Assembly (NCBI RefSeq): GCF_044360475.1
Contig: NZ_CP043494.1
Location: 5,394,001 to 5,458,000, forward strand
Direction of reading: 5' to 3'
DNA length: 64,000 bases
Origin: Archangium minus
GTDB lineage: Bacteria; Myxococcota; Myxococcia; Myxococcales; Myxococcaceae
Both the position numbers and the translations under genes were made by a program. The notes under the pieces are model-generated. The model was given only the letters and a program-made list of their open reading frames with translations, searched no databases and was not told where the DNA came from. This document shows positions 9,350 to 17,326 of this stretch, one piece after another; positions within the stretch are counted from its first letter, which is position 1, and each line of letters starts with the position of its first letter.

Positions 9350-12300
9350 GTGCGGCTCTTCGCCCTGTGTGCGGTGGGGGCCCTGGCGATGTTGGCCGCC
9401 GCCAGCGCGCATGCCGACTGGCGCACGGGCCCGTCCGTGCCAGAGCGGCCCAACAACGTCCTGGATGTGTGGGCCCCTGAAAAGGCCTCGTTGGGGTTCG
9501 TGGGGTCGGGCAGGTCCGGGGCTTATCTGCTTCTGGATGGGGGCATCTCACGGGCGATCGATGCGGGCACGGCCGAGTCGGCCGGCACCTACTACCACCC
9601 GCTCGATGACTGCCTCGTGTCGGTCAGGAAAGATGGGGCCGGAACGCGCAACTTCAAGGGCGCAGATGGGGGAGCGTGTGGAAAATCCAACCTGGACAAC
9701 AGGCCCATCTCCATTCCCGAGGTGAATGTCCTTCGGGTGAAGAACGCGGCCCAAGGCGGCACCGCCGCGTTGGTGCTCAAATGGGCGGGCGCCTACGATA
9801 TCTATCTGTCGGAGACCAGCATCTACGACTCCCTGCCCTTTAGTCCGGCCTACGGCACGACGGATGCTTTCAACGAAACGATTGGGGTGGTTCGGGCGGA
9901 CGGCGGGGTCTATGCGCTCGTGGGGACATCGCTCCCCGACTCTCGCGTCTACTGGGTCACCAGCAGCGGTTTGAAGGAGCGGCGGGCCCAGAGCGAGTCG
10001 CCCATGGGCGCCGTGACGGCGATTGAGCTGTTCCCCGCCGGCAGCCCAGAGGTCCCCTATGCTGTGGTGGGCACTCAGCAGGGCTTTCTTCAAGGGACGC
10101 TCCGGGATGCGGGGACCCAGCTCCGACCGGTCCAGGTGCTCGACGGCTGGAGCGTGAACAGCGTGTCCATGAACGTGGAGGCCGGGGGGGATGCCGGGAC
10201 GGGGTTCGGCATGGCCGTCGTGAAGCGGCCTGACGGCGACGCGGGGGTGATGAGCCCTGTGCCCATGCTCGCGAAGACGGAGGCGGGGAGCATCTGGCGC
10301 TTCCGGTCGCTTCCGGAGACTGTCGCCTCGGCTCCGTTGAGGCAGGTTGCCTGCACGGGTGCGAGCTACTGCGTCTTCACCGCGGACCAGTCCGGCGGGA
10401 GCAACGTCTTCGTCTACACCAACGACGCAGGCCCGAGCATCTCCGCGAGCGCCCTGGCTGCGAGCGTGGTGAATGACGCGATGGACGCCTCGGTGACGTT
10501 GAACGAGGGCCTGCCTGGCCAGCTCACCTTCGCGGCGAGTGATCCAGATGGAGACCCTGTGCTGGTGACGGCCTCGCACCAGAGCGTGGGCTCGAGTTCG
10601 TGGACGGTGACGCCGGTCAGCGGTGCGCCGGGAGATCCTGTCGTGGTGCAGGTCACCCCCGGTGTCACCTGCCAGCGAGAGCAGCAGGTGGGCTCTTTCC
10701 AGATTCATGCCTCGGATGGCCTGGCGAAGCATGACGCCCACAAGAACTTCCGGGTGTTCGTGAAGCACACGCGGGCACCGGAGGTTCCCACGGTGGTGTT
10801 CTCTCATGGCGGCGAGGTCCCGAGCGGTCCGGTCGTGAGCGAGCTGGCCGCGGGCGGAGCGCCCTTGACGCTGCGAGCGCTCGGGGACACGTCATCCGCG
10901 GGTTGCAGAATCCAGAAGACCTGGGAGCCTCGGTTCTCGGGCACGGGGGTGCCGTCGCTGGAGCAGGATGGGGGAACCGCCGTCATCACGCCTCCGCGGG
11001 TTTTCTGTCAGGCGGAGGGCGGGGACTTCGACTTCCGGCTCCATGTGGAGGACGAGGGAGGGCTCTCCAACTTCAAGGATTTCAAGGTGCACGTGACGCC
11101 CTGGGGCCCTCCGAACGCGGTGTTCAGCGCGGACTCAGGCGTGGTGCAGCTGACCGCTGGGGAGGCTCTGGCGCTCACGCCCGACAACCCGCGCCTCCAT
11201 GACTGTGTGGGCAGCCCCTCCTTCCCAGGAGTGGTGTCCCTGTGGCGTGTGACGTTGTCCGACGGGGGCGTGCCCGGCGGCGTCACGTTCCGCGAGGGTG
11301 TCGGCGGGCTGCCGATCCAGAGCTTCCCGGCGCCAGCCTCGACGCTCGTGGTGGAGGCGCCGCACTGCCTCGATACGACTCAACTGCTGGTCACCAGCGA
11401 GCACCACGTGGGCTCCGTCGATGGCCTCGCCGGCCCGTCCTCGGCGCGTCAGGTGATGATCCAGACTGACAAGGCTCCGTTCGACGCGGGCGTGCTCGTC
11501 GTCAAAGAGGACTCGATGCCCTCGGACGAGCTGCACGTGAGCGTGACGTCGAACCTCAACTGTGAGAAGGAGCGTGGCCTGCGTGCCGACCTCCAACTCG
11601 AGCCCTTGGGCGGAGGGGGGCCGACGCAGGTGGCGCAGGTGGATGTCCCGGGCGAGTGGCGGTTCCCACTGGGCTTGGGCTGCCAGGGCGGGAACTTCCA
11701 GTTGAAGGCCTCGATGACGGAGGCGACGGGTCTGCGTTCCCTCGTGATGACGAAGGACGTGGCTGTACCCCGGTTTGATGCGGGGCTGGAGCCGCTGTCA
11801 GTAGAGACAGTGCTGGTGGCTCGCTGCAACGAGGGCGCGCGCGCCGAGCTGACCCAGGCCTTCCCCCCGGAAGCCTGTCAGACGCCGACCGTCACCTGGA
11901 CGCAGGTGGATGGCCCGGAGCTCGAGCAGGTCTCCCTGTCTGGTCGCACGGTGTCGTTGGCCACGCGGGACACCGGGCTGGATGAACTGGTGGGCAGACC
12001 CGTGGTGATGAATGTGACGGCGGACGCGGGTACGGAGAACTGGACCTCGATCACGCACACGTTGCCCATCACCGTGGAACCTTTCGTGAAGCTGCGCCGT
12101 CGCACCGAGGTGCCAGCCGCCTCGGAGACGGGGCTCGTCGGCGTCTCCGTGGAGCTGCTCAACACCACCGCGTGTGGTGTGACGGACGTGAGCTACGTGG
12201 AGCGCATGGAGGGCCTGACGTATGTGGAGGGCAGCGCGAAGTTCAACGGCCAGCCCGTGACGGCCACTTGGGATGAGGAGGCACTCACCGTGACGGGGCT

Positions 12301-12532
12301 GTCCCTGGGGAGCGACGGCCCTGGAACGTTGACCTACGTGGCGCGTCCCCACCTGGTGGGCGAGCGGCGCATGGAGGGCGAGGCCCGGCTGCGCGGCGTG
12401 CCCATTTCGATCTCCTCGGTTCCCGGGCCTCAGGTGCCGGACTCGGGTTGTGGCTGCACGAGCTCGGGTCCAGGCCCGGTGCTGTTCGCGCTCGGGGCGC
12501 TGGTGGCGGCCGTGCGCCGCCGACGCCGGTGA
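9350..12532 (+). CDS. Secreted Ig/cadherin-like protein with MYXO-CTERM tail
   Basis: I place the start at GTG 9350, with SD GGTGGAG 7 bases upstream. This gives a standard signal peptide (MRLFALCAVGALAML...ASAHA) and a 1060-residue protein; upstream in-frame starts would lie inside the barrel gene. The N-terminal half is a beta-rich region of unknown fold. The middle contains Ig/cadherin-like repeats (SDPDGDPVLVTASHQS). The C-terminus reads DSGCGCTSS, then a hydrophobic helix (VLFALGALVAAV) and RRRRR, the classic MYXO-CTERM signal. It is the last gene of the envelope operon headed by the c-di-GMP riboswitch, and it converges with the next gene 18 bases away. It is presumably a surface-displayed protein; no enzymatic motif was seen. 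Confidence 0.85.
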   Translation: MRLFALCAVGALAMLAAASAHADWRTGPSVPERPNNVLDVWAPEKASLGFVGSGRSGAYLLLDGGISRAIDAGTAESAGTYYHPLDDCLVSVRKDGAGTRNFKGADGGACGKSNLDNRPISIPEVNVLRVKNAAQGGTAALVLKWAGAYDIYLSETSIYDSLPFSPAYGTTDAFNETIGVVRADGGVYALVGTSLPDSRVYWVTSSGLKERRAQSESPMGAVTAIELFPAGSPEVPYAVVGTQQGFLQGTLRDAGTQLRPVQVLDGWSVNSVSMNVEAGGDAGTGFGMAVVKRPDGDAGVMSPVPMLAKTEAGSIWRFRSLPETVASAPLRQVACTGASYCVFTADQSGGSNVFVYTNDAGPSISASALAASVVNDAMDASVTLNEGLPGQLTFAASDPDGDPVLVTASHQSVGSSSWTVTPVSGAPGDPVVVQVTPGVTCQREQQVGSFQIHASDGLAKHDAHKNFRVFVKHTRAPEVPTVVFSHGGEVPSGPVVSELAAGGAPLTLRALGDTSSAGCRIQKTWEPRFSGTGVPSLEQDGGTAVITPPRVFCQAEGGDFDFRLHVEDEGGLSNFKDFKVHVTPWGPPNAVFSADSGVVQLTAGEALALTPDNPRLHDCVGSPSFPGVVSLWRVTLSDGGVPGGVTFREGVGGLPIQSFPAPASTLVVEAPHCLDTTQLLVTSEHHVGSVDGLAGPSSARQVMIQTDKAPFDAGVLVVKEDSMPSDELHVSVTSNLNCEKERGLRADLQLEPLGGGGPTQVAQVDVPGEWRFPLGLGCQGGNFQLKASMTEATGLRSLVMTKDVAVPRFDAGLEPLSVETVLVARCNEGARAELTQAFPPEACQTPTVTWTQVDGPELEQVSLSGRTVSLATRDTGLDELVGRPVVMNVTADAGTENWTSITHTLPITVEPFVKLRRRTEVPAASETGLVGVSVELLNTTACGVTDVSYVERMEGLTYVEGSAKFNGQPVTATWDEEALTVTGLSLGSDGPGTLTYVARPHLVGERRMEGEARLRGVPISISSVPGPQVPDSGCGCTSSGPGPVLFALGALVAAVRRRRR

Positions 12533-12550
12533 GGGTGGGGCGTCCGCGCC

Positions 12551-14668
12551 CTACAGGCCGAAGCTGATGCGGTTGCGACTGCTCGGCTCGTCGCGCCGCT
12601 CCTCCAACACGCCAATCAGCTCCAGGCCCCGCAGCGTGGCGAGTACGCCACGCTCGGGGAGTTCCGTGAGGGTGAGCAGATCCTCCACCGTCTTGCTGCC
12701 GTCCGTGTAGGCCAGCAGCAGGGCCTGCGGCCCCTTCAGCTTCAGCTCGTGCAGGGCATAGGGTGGGGCCGCGGTGGGGAAGAGCCGACGCGAGCGCGGC
12801 ATTCGCTGGCGCAGCGACTCCAGGGGCTCGGAGCGGAGGATGCCCTCGAGGATGAGATCCCCGGGAAACACCGACAGCTTCACCAGTCCCGCGCGGGGTG
12901 GCCGCGTGGGGCTGAAGCCATAGGCGCCCTCGGTCCACGAGAAGGTGGACCAGAGGATCTCCTTCACCTGCTCCTCGATGAGCTGGGGGTGGCGCCGCGC
13001 ATCCAGCAGGCCCAGGCGCATCATCGCCTCGCTGGTGCGGATGTTCTGCTCGCGGGCGAGGGTGGCCACCTCTTGCAGCTTCGCTTCCGGCAGCACGCCG
13101 CGACGCACGCAGAAGCGAGCGAAGCGCTCGTGGGCGAGGTTGGAGACGGCATACACCGGGCGGCCCGCCTCGAAGTAGACGACCTTCAGGACGGAGCCCT
13201 GCCGGAGCTTGAGCTCCCCGCTGTGGCGCGCCTCGTAGTAGGCGTTGAGCAGCCGAGGGATGCTGGTGTTCTTCAGGTCTCCGGAGAGTGACCACTCGGG
13301 CGGAGGACGGCGGCCAGGGGCGGAGGGGTCCGTCTTGTTCCACACCTTCTCGCGCTCGCCGAAGGGCAGGGCGAGCCCGGGCTCGGGTTCCTGCGAGTCG
13401 GACGTGTCCGCGGCGGAGGTGCTCGGCGCTGATGTTTCCTCGGCGGGACCGAGTGCCGCCAGTGCCGCATGTTCCTCGTACGCGTGTTCCTCGTACGCGT
13501 GTTCCTCGTAGGAGGTCGCTGGAGCCGGCTGCTCCTCAGCGGGGCCGAGTGCCGCCAGCGCCGCCTGCTCCTCGTAAGAGGTCGCTGGGGCCGGCTGCTC
13601 CTCGGCGGGGCCGAGAGCCGCCAGCACCGCATGCTCTTCGGAGTAGGTCGCTGGAGCCGGCTGCTCCTCGGCGGGGCCGAGCGACTCCAGTGCCGCATGC
13701 TCCTCGTAGGAGGCCGCTGGTGCTGGCAGCTCCTCGACAGAGCCGAGTGACTCCAGTGCCGCGTGCTCCTCGGAGTAGGCCACCGGTGCCGGCAGCTCCT
13801 CGACAGAGCCGAGTGACTCCTCTACCGCGTGCTCCTCGTAGGAGGCTGCTGGTGCCAGCTGCTCCTCGGCCACTTCGAGCTCTTCGAGCTCCTCTGGCCG
13901 GAGGGTGATGGGCGTCTTGCTGAGGTCGGAGAAGTCCTGCTCGGACGGAACGACGTCCGGCAAGTAGGGCGCAGGTTCATCCGTGCCAACGGCCTCGGCG
14001 TATGCCTCCGCGTCCGTGGCCGCCGCTGGAGCCTCTTCGCTCAGGGGATCCTGGACCTCCTCGACGACCACGAGCCCCTGCACCACGGGGGCAGGCTCCT
14101 CTGGAGGCTGACGGAAGACGGGCTCGTCGTTGTGCGAGGTGAAGCCTGGCTCGTCCTCCTGGGAGACAAAGACGGGCTCATCCCCTTGGGCGGTGAAGCC
14201 GGGCTCGTCCTCGGTGGAGGTGAAGACGGGCTCGTCTTCCATGTCCAGGAGCGAGGCGTCCTCGAAGACCACCACCTCCTCTTCGTCGACATCCGAGGCC
14301 AGCGGGCGGGTCAGGCCACACAGCTGCTCGACGGACTCCAGGAGCTGGAGCAGCTCGAAAGGCTTCTCGAAGAAGGCGCGTGCACCGTGGACCTCGGTGG
14401 CCTCGCGGGCGAAGCGGTCTCCTTTGAAGACACCACTGACGGCCACTGCGGGGATGGCATGGTCCCGGAGCGCGGAGAGCACGGCACTGCCCCGCATGTC
14501 GGGCAGCAACAGGTCCACTACCGCGGCGTGAAAGGCCGCTGGACGCAGGAGTGCCAGCGCGGCTTCGCCGGTGTGGACGGCCGTCGCCTCATGGCCGCGG
14601 CTTTCGGCTGCGGCGACCATGAGGGAGGCCAGTTCAGGGTGGTCCTCGACGATGAGCAGTCGCGCCAT
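12551..14668 (-). CDS. Response regulator with repeat-rich linker and DUF4388 domain
   Basis: The first 120 residues form a receiver domain: MARLLIVEDHPELASL, phospho-acceptor Asp in VVDLLLPDM, and the conserved Lys in FFEKPF. A very acidic, Ala/Pro/Glu-rich linker follows, including about six 22-residue repeats. From about residue 460 there is a DUF4388 (PATAN-like) domain, starting WSLSGDLKNTSIPRLLN, and a C-terminal helical region. DUF4388 response regulators are abundant in myxobacteria and some act in motility and polarity, but no specific partner can be named here. I chose the ATG at 14668, which directly precedes the receiver fold, over an ATG 30 bases upstream. The start is only 28 bases from that of the divergent VOC gene. 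Confidence 0.88.
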   Translation of the reverse strand: MARLLIVEDHPELASLMVAAAESRGHEATAVHTGEAALALLRPAAFHAAVVDLLLPDMRGSAVLSALRDHAIPAVAVSGVFKGDRFAREATEVHGARAFFEKPFELLQLLESVEQLCGLTRPLASDVDEEEVVVFEDASLLDMEDEPVFTSTEDEPGFTAQGDEPVFVSQEDEPGFTSHNDEPVFRQPPEEPAPVVQGLVVVEEVQDPLSEEAPAAATDAEAYAEAVGTDEPAPYLPDVVPSEQDFSDLSKTPITLRPEELEELEVAEEQLAPAASYEEHAVEESLGSVEELPAPVAYSEEHAALESLGSVEELPAPAASYEEHAALESLGPAEEQPAPATYSEEHAVLAALGPAEEQPAPATSYEEQAALAALGPAEEQPAPATSYEEHAYEEHAYEEHAALAALGPAEETSAPSTSAADTSDSQEPEPGLALPFGEREKVWNKTDPSAPGRRPPPEWSLSGDLKNTSIPRLLNAYYEARHSGELKLRQGSVLKVVYFEAGRPVYAVSNLAHERFARFCVRRGVLPEAKLQEVATLAREQNIRTSEAMMRLGLLDARRHPQLIEEQVKEILWSTFSWTEGAYGFSPTRPPRAGLVKLSVFPGDLILEGILRSEPLESLRQRMPRSRRLFPTAAPPYALHELKLKGPQALLLAYTDGSKTVEDLLTLTELPERGVLATLRGLELIGVLEERRDEPSSRNRISFGL
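13440..13865 (-). repeat. In-gene tandem repeats (66-bp units) of the DUF4388 regulator
   Basis: About six imperfect 66-base units encode 22-residue blocks of the form APA-xSYEEHAALESLGPAEEQP. At one end a 15-base unit (CTCGTACGCGTGTTC) is repeated three times, giving YEEHA x3. The array lies at residues about 268-410 of the encoded protein. Units differ by several substitutions, so this is a coding linker subject to slippage or recombination and not a CRISPR array. Length polymorphism between strains would be expected. Confidence 0.85.
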
Positions 14669-14696
14669 GGGGGCCGGGCACCATACCATTCCGCTC

Positions 14697-15083
14697 ATGG
14701 ACGTTCAGGGCTTCCACCATTTAGCCATCCAGGTTCGGGACGTAGAGAAGGTCACCGCTTTCTACAGAGAGGTGCTGGGCTTATCCGAGCTCAAAAGACA
14801 CTATCGGGCGGACGGCTCGCTCCGCAGCGTATGGGTAGAGGTTCCGGGCGGGGGCTTCCTCGCGCTCGAAGAGGTAGCAGGCGAGCCCGAGCCAGGTCCC
14901 TTTCGGAACGAGCGGCCAGGCCTCTTCCTGCTGGCCTTCCGCATTGCCAAGGCCGAGCGAGCTCGGGTGGTCGAGGCCTTCGCGCGGGCGGGGGTTGCGC
15001 TGGAGCACGAGACGAAGTGGACGGTGTATGTCCGTGACCCAGAGGGGAACCGGGTAGCGCTTAGCCACCACCCAGAGGACTGA
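14697..15083 (+). CDS. VOC-family (glyoxalase/bleomycin-resistance fold) protein
   Basis: This is a 128-residue single-domain protein starting MDVQGFHHLAIQVRDVEK, with the paired beta-alpha-beta-beta-beta modules of the vicinal oxygen chelate fold. Candidate metal ligands are His in FHHLAI and Glu in LALEEV in the first half. The second half ends with VYVRDPEGNRVALSHH, typical of lyase and fosfomycin-resistance-like members. The substrate cannot be told from sequence. The start lies 28 bases from the divergent response-regulator start, leaving little room for two separate promoters. No obvious SD precedes it. Confidence 0.85.
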   Translation: MDVQGFHHLAIQVRDVEKVTAFYREVLGLSELKRHYRADGSLRSVWVEVPGGGFLALEEVAGEPEPGPFRNERPGLFLLAFRIAKAERARVVEAFARAGVALEHETKWTVYVRDPEGNRVALSHHPED

Positions 15084-15148
15084 GTAACCCGAGGCCGCAG
15101 GCGCGCCTTGCGAAAGGCGGCGCGGGGCGGCTACAAGCCGAAGCCGTC

Positions 15149-16552
15149 ATGCGCCTGGGCGAACTGCTCCTTCAGGAAAAGCTCATTACTCCCGAGGCGC
15201 TAGAGGAGGCGCTCGAATCGCAGGTCGTCCATGGCGGCCGGCTCGGGACGAACCTCGTCGAGCTGGGGCTGATCTCCGAGCAGGACCTGGCGCGGGTGCT
15301 GGGCAAGCAGCACAACGTGGCGTCCGCCTCCGGCGAGATGACGCCGGACCCGCGCGCGCTGGAGCTGGTGGACCTCGGCCATGCGGACGAGAAGGACTAC
15401 ATGCCCATGCGCGTGGACGCCACGCGCATCAGCGTGGCGGTCATCAATCCCCGCGACATTGAGACGTTGGACGCGTTGGCCTTCAAGACGGGCAAGCGCG
15501 TCGTGCCGGTGGTCATCCCCGAGTTCCGGATGAACCAGCTCCAGCGGCGTTACTGCAAGGCGTTCCGGGCGATGCGCGCCATCGACATGAACGCCGTGCG
15601 GCCCACGCGCGCCGAGCAGGAGCGGTTGAAGGCGGCCTCGCAGACGGAGGATCTGATCAGCGAGGAGGAGTTCCAGTCGCTCTACGCGCAGGCGCTCAAG
15701 GGCGGGGGCACGGCCCTGGGTGAAGAGCCCGTGCTGGATCTCGTGGAGATGGTGGCGGAGGAGGAGCTGCCCGCTCCCATCGTCGAGGGATATACGCCCG
15801 AAGTTCCAGTGGAGCCGATGGAGCCGGTGGCTCCGCCCCCTGAGGTCGCCGAGGAGCAGAACCTGCCCGAGGCTCAGCTCGTGGAAGAGGAGGAAGAGCC
15901 GGTCGTCGCTCCTCCGCCGGAGCCCGTTGTGCCTCCGGTGGTGGCTCCGCGTATCGCGCCCGTTGCTCCACCCCCCGTGGTGCCCGTGGCGCCTGCGCGA
16001 CCCCGCCCTCAGGCCCGTCCGCAGCCGCGCCCTCAAGTGCCGGTGGCAGCGGAGCCGCGGCCCACTCCGCTCACGTTCTCCGAGGCCCAGGCCGAGCTGT
16101 CGCGCAGCTCGGATCGCGAGCAGGTGGCCACCACGGTGCTGCGCTACGCGCTGGGCAAGTGGAAGCGCAGCCTGCTGTTGAGCGTGCAGGGAAACATCGT
16201 GACGGGCTGGCGCGGCATGGGGCAGGGGGTGCGCGAGGCCGCGGTGAAGCGCATCGGCATCGGCCTGGCGGCGCCGAGCACCTTCCGGTTGGTGCGAGAC
16301 ACGCGCTCACACTACGTGGGGCCTGTGCGCAAGGACGCGGCGTCGGGCTTCTTCTACAAGCTGCTGGGCGGGGATTATCCGACGACGGCCGTCATCCTCC
16401 CGCTGCTGGTGCGCGGGAAGCTGGTGCACCTGCTGTACGTGGACAACGGCCCCGGCCAGCTCACTCCGCCCGACGTGGGCGAGCTGCTCATCCTCTCGCA
16501 GAGCGTGGGCCGCTCGTACGAGGCGATGATCCGGCGCCGCAAGAGCGTATGA
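15149..16552 (+). CDS. MshEN-domain (probable c-di-GMP-binding) protein with C-terminal GAF-like domain
   Basis: The N-terminus (residues 2-54) contains two tandem copies of the 24-residue MshEN motif, RLGxxLLxxKLI...LxxxLxxQ and RLGxxLVxxGLI...LxxxLxxQ, separated by five residues (VVHGG). This is the arrangement that binds c-di-GMP in MshE. The second copy matches the consensus fully; the first has Lys where Gly is usual. A GspE-N-type region continues to about residue 135, then an acidic and Pro-rich linker. The C-terminal domain from about residue 310 (AQAELSRSSDREQVATTVL...) resembles a GAF fold. There is no ATPase domain, so it is not a pilus motor but probably an adaptor or sensor. Many such proteins occur in myxobacteria. 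The effector partner is unknown. Confidence 0.78.
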   Translation: MRLGELLLQEKLITPEALEEALESQVVHGGRLGTNLVELGLISEQDLARVLGKQHNVASASGEMTPDPRALELVDLGHADEKDYMPMRVDATRISVAVINPRDIETLDALAFKTGKRVVPVVIPEFRMNQLQRRYCKAFRAMRAIDMNAVRPTRAEQERLKAASQTEDLISEEEFQSLYAQALKGGGTALGEEPVLDLVEMVAEEELPAPIVEGYTPEVPVEPMEPVAPPPEVAEEQNLPEAQLVEEEEEPVVAPPPEPVVPPVVAPRIAPVAPPPVVPVAPARPRPQARPQPRPQVPVAAEPRPTPLTFSEAQAELSRSSDREQVATTVLRYALGKWKRSLLLSVQGNIVTGWRGMGQGVREAAVKRIGIGLAAPSTFRLVRDTRSHYVGPVRKDAASGFFYKLLGGDYPTTAVILPLLVRGKLVHLLYVDNGPGQLTPPDVGELLILSQSVGRSYEAMIRRRKSV

Positions 16553-16589
16553 GCCGGCGGGAGTCCGCGGCGGCCCTTCGCGGTGGCCC

Positions 16590-17297
16590 TTAGAGACGCA
16601 GGCCGACGAAGAACTGCACGTTGAAGCCGCTCAGGCTCCAGGTGGACTGGGAGTCGGAGAGGGTCACGTCACCTGACCGGAGGGTGTAGGTGTACTCGCC
16701 GGCCGAATAGCGCAGGCGGCCCTCGGCGCCGAGGAAGAAGTTGTCCTGGAAGAAGTACTTGCCGCCGACACCCAGGCCCAGCGAGGGGCCCACGTCGCTG
16801 CCCGCGTAATCGAAGTCCGTGCTGGAGCCGGAGCCGGCGCCGGTCACGCGGGTGGTGGTGATAGTGAGGCCCGCGAGCACCAGCCCGTACAGGTCCACCT
16901 TCTCCATGCCGGACGATTGGCTCGGGAGGAGGTGGTAGGTGGCGCGGGCATGGGGCGAGTAGAACAGGTGGCTGAAGCTCCAGCCGGTGGCCAGGTTGAG
17001 CGCGATGCAGGGGGAGACACAGGCACCGGCCTCGAACTCACCGCCGAGCGCGAGCACGCCGGGGCCCAGCCGCAGCACGCCCACGTCGAGGCCCACGCCC
17101 AGGTCGACGAAGGCCAGCACGATGTCCGCGTTGAGCATGACGCGCGCGTCGATGTCGCCCACGTCCTGGAGACGGTTCATCCGGGGCGCGGCGGGCTCCA
17201 TCTGGGGCTCCGTCGCGAGCGCCTGGGCCTCCTGGGCCCGTGCAGACGTCGTCGCCAGCAGCACCCCCAGGAACAGCATGGTGATTCTTGTTCGCAT
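16590..17297 (-). CDS. Outer-membrane beta-barrel family protein
   Basis: The ATG at 17297 has a strong purine-rich SD (AGGGGGGAAGAGG) directly upstream and gives a 235-residue protein with signal peptide (MRTRITMLFLGVLLATTSARA). After a short Pro-rich segment the chain alternates hydrophobic and polar residues in beta strands (VDLGVGLDVGVLRLGP, FFLGAEGRLRYSAGEY) and ends in FFVGLRL. This fits an 8- to 10-stranded outer-membrane barrel. A Cys pair (ACVSPC) may form a disulfide in a loop. The gene starts 29 bases below the stop of the PEGA pseudokinase gene on the same strand, so it is probably the last gene of the HtrA-pseudokinase-barrel operon. No specific function is suggested. Confidence 0.75.
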   Translation of the reverse strand: MRTRITMLFLGVLLATTSARAQEAQALATEPQMEPAAPRMNRLQDVGDIDARVMLNADIVLAFVDLGVGLDVGVLRLGPGVLALGGEFEAGACVSPCIALNLATGWSFSHLFYSPHARATYHLLPSQSSGMEKVDLYGLVLAGLTITTTRVTGAGSGSSTDFDYAGSDVGPSLGLGVGGKYFFQDNFFLGAEGRLRYSAGEYTYTLRSGDVTLSDSQSTWSLSGFNVQFFVGLRL

Positions 17298-17326
17298 CCT
17301 CTTCCCCCCTCTGTTGCACAGCTTCT

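Noticed and set aside
13440..13865. CRISPR-like array
   Set aside because: The repeats are imperfect, have no spacers, and are in frame within a protein-coding linker.
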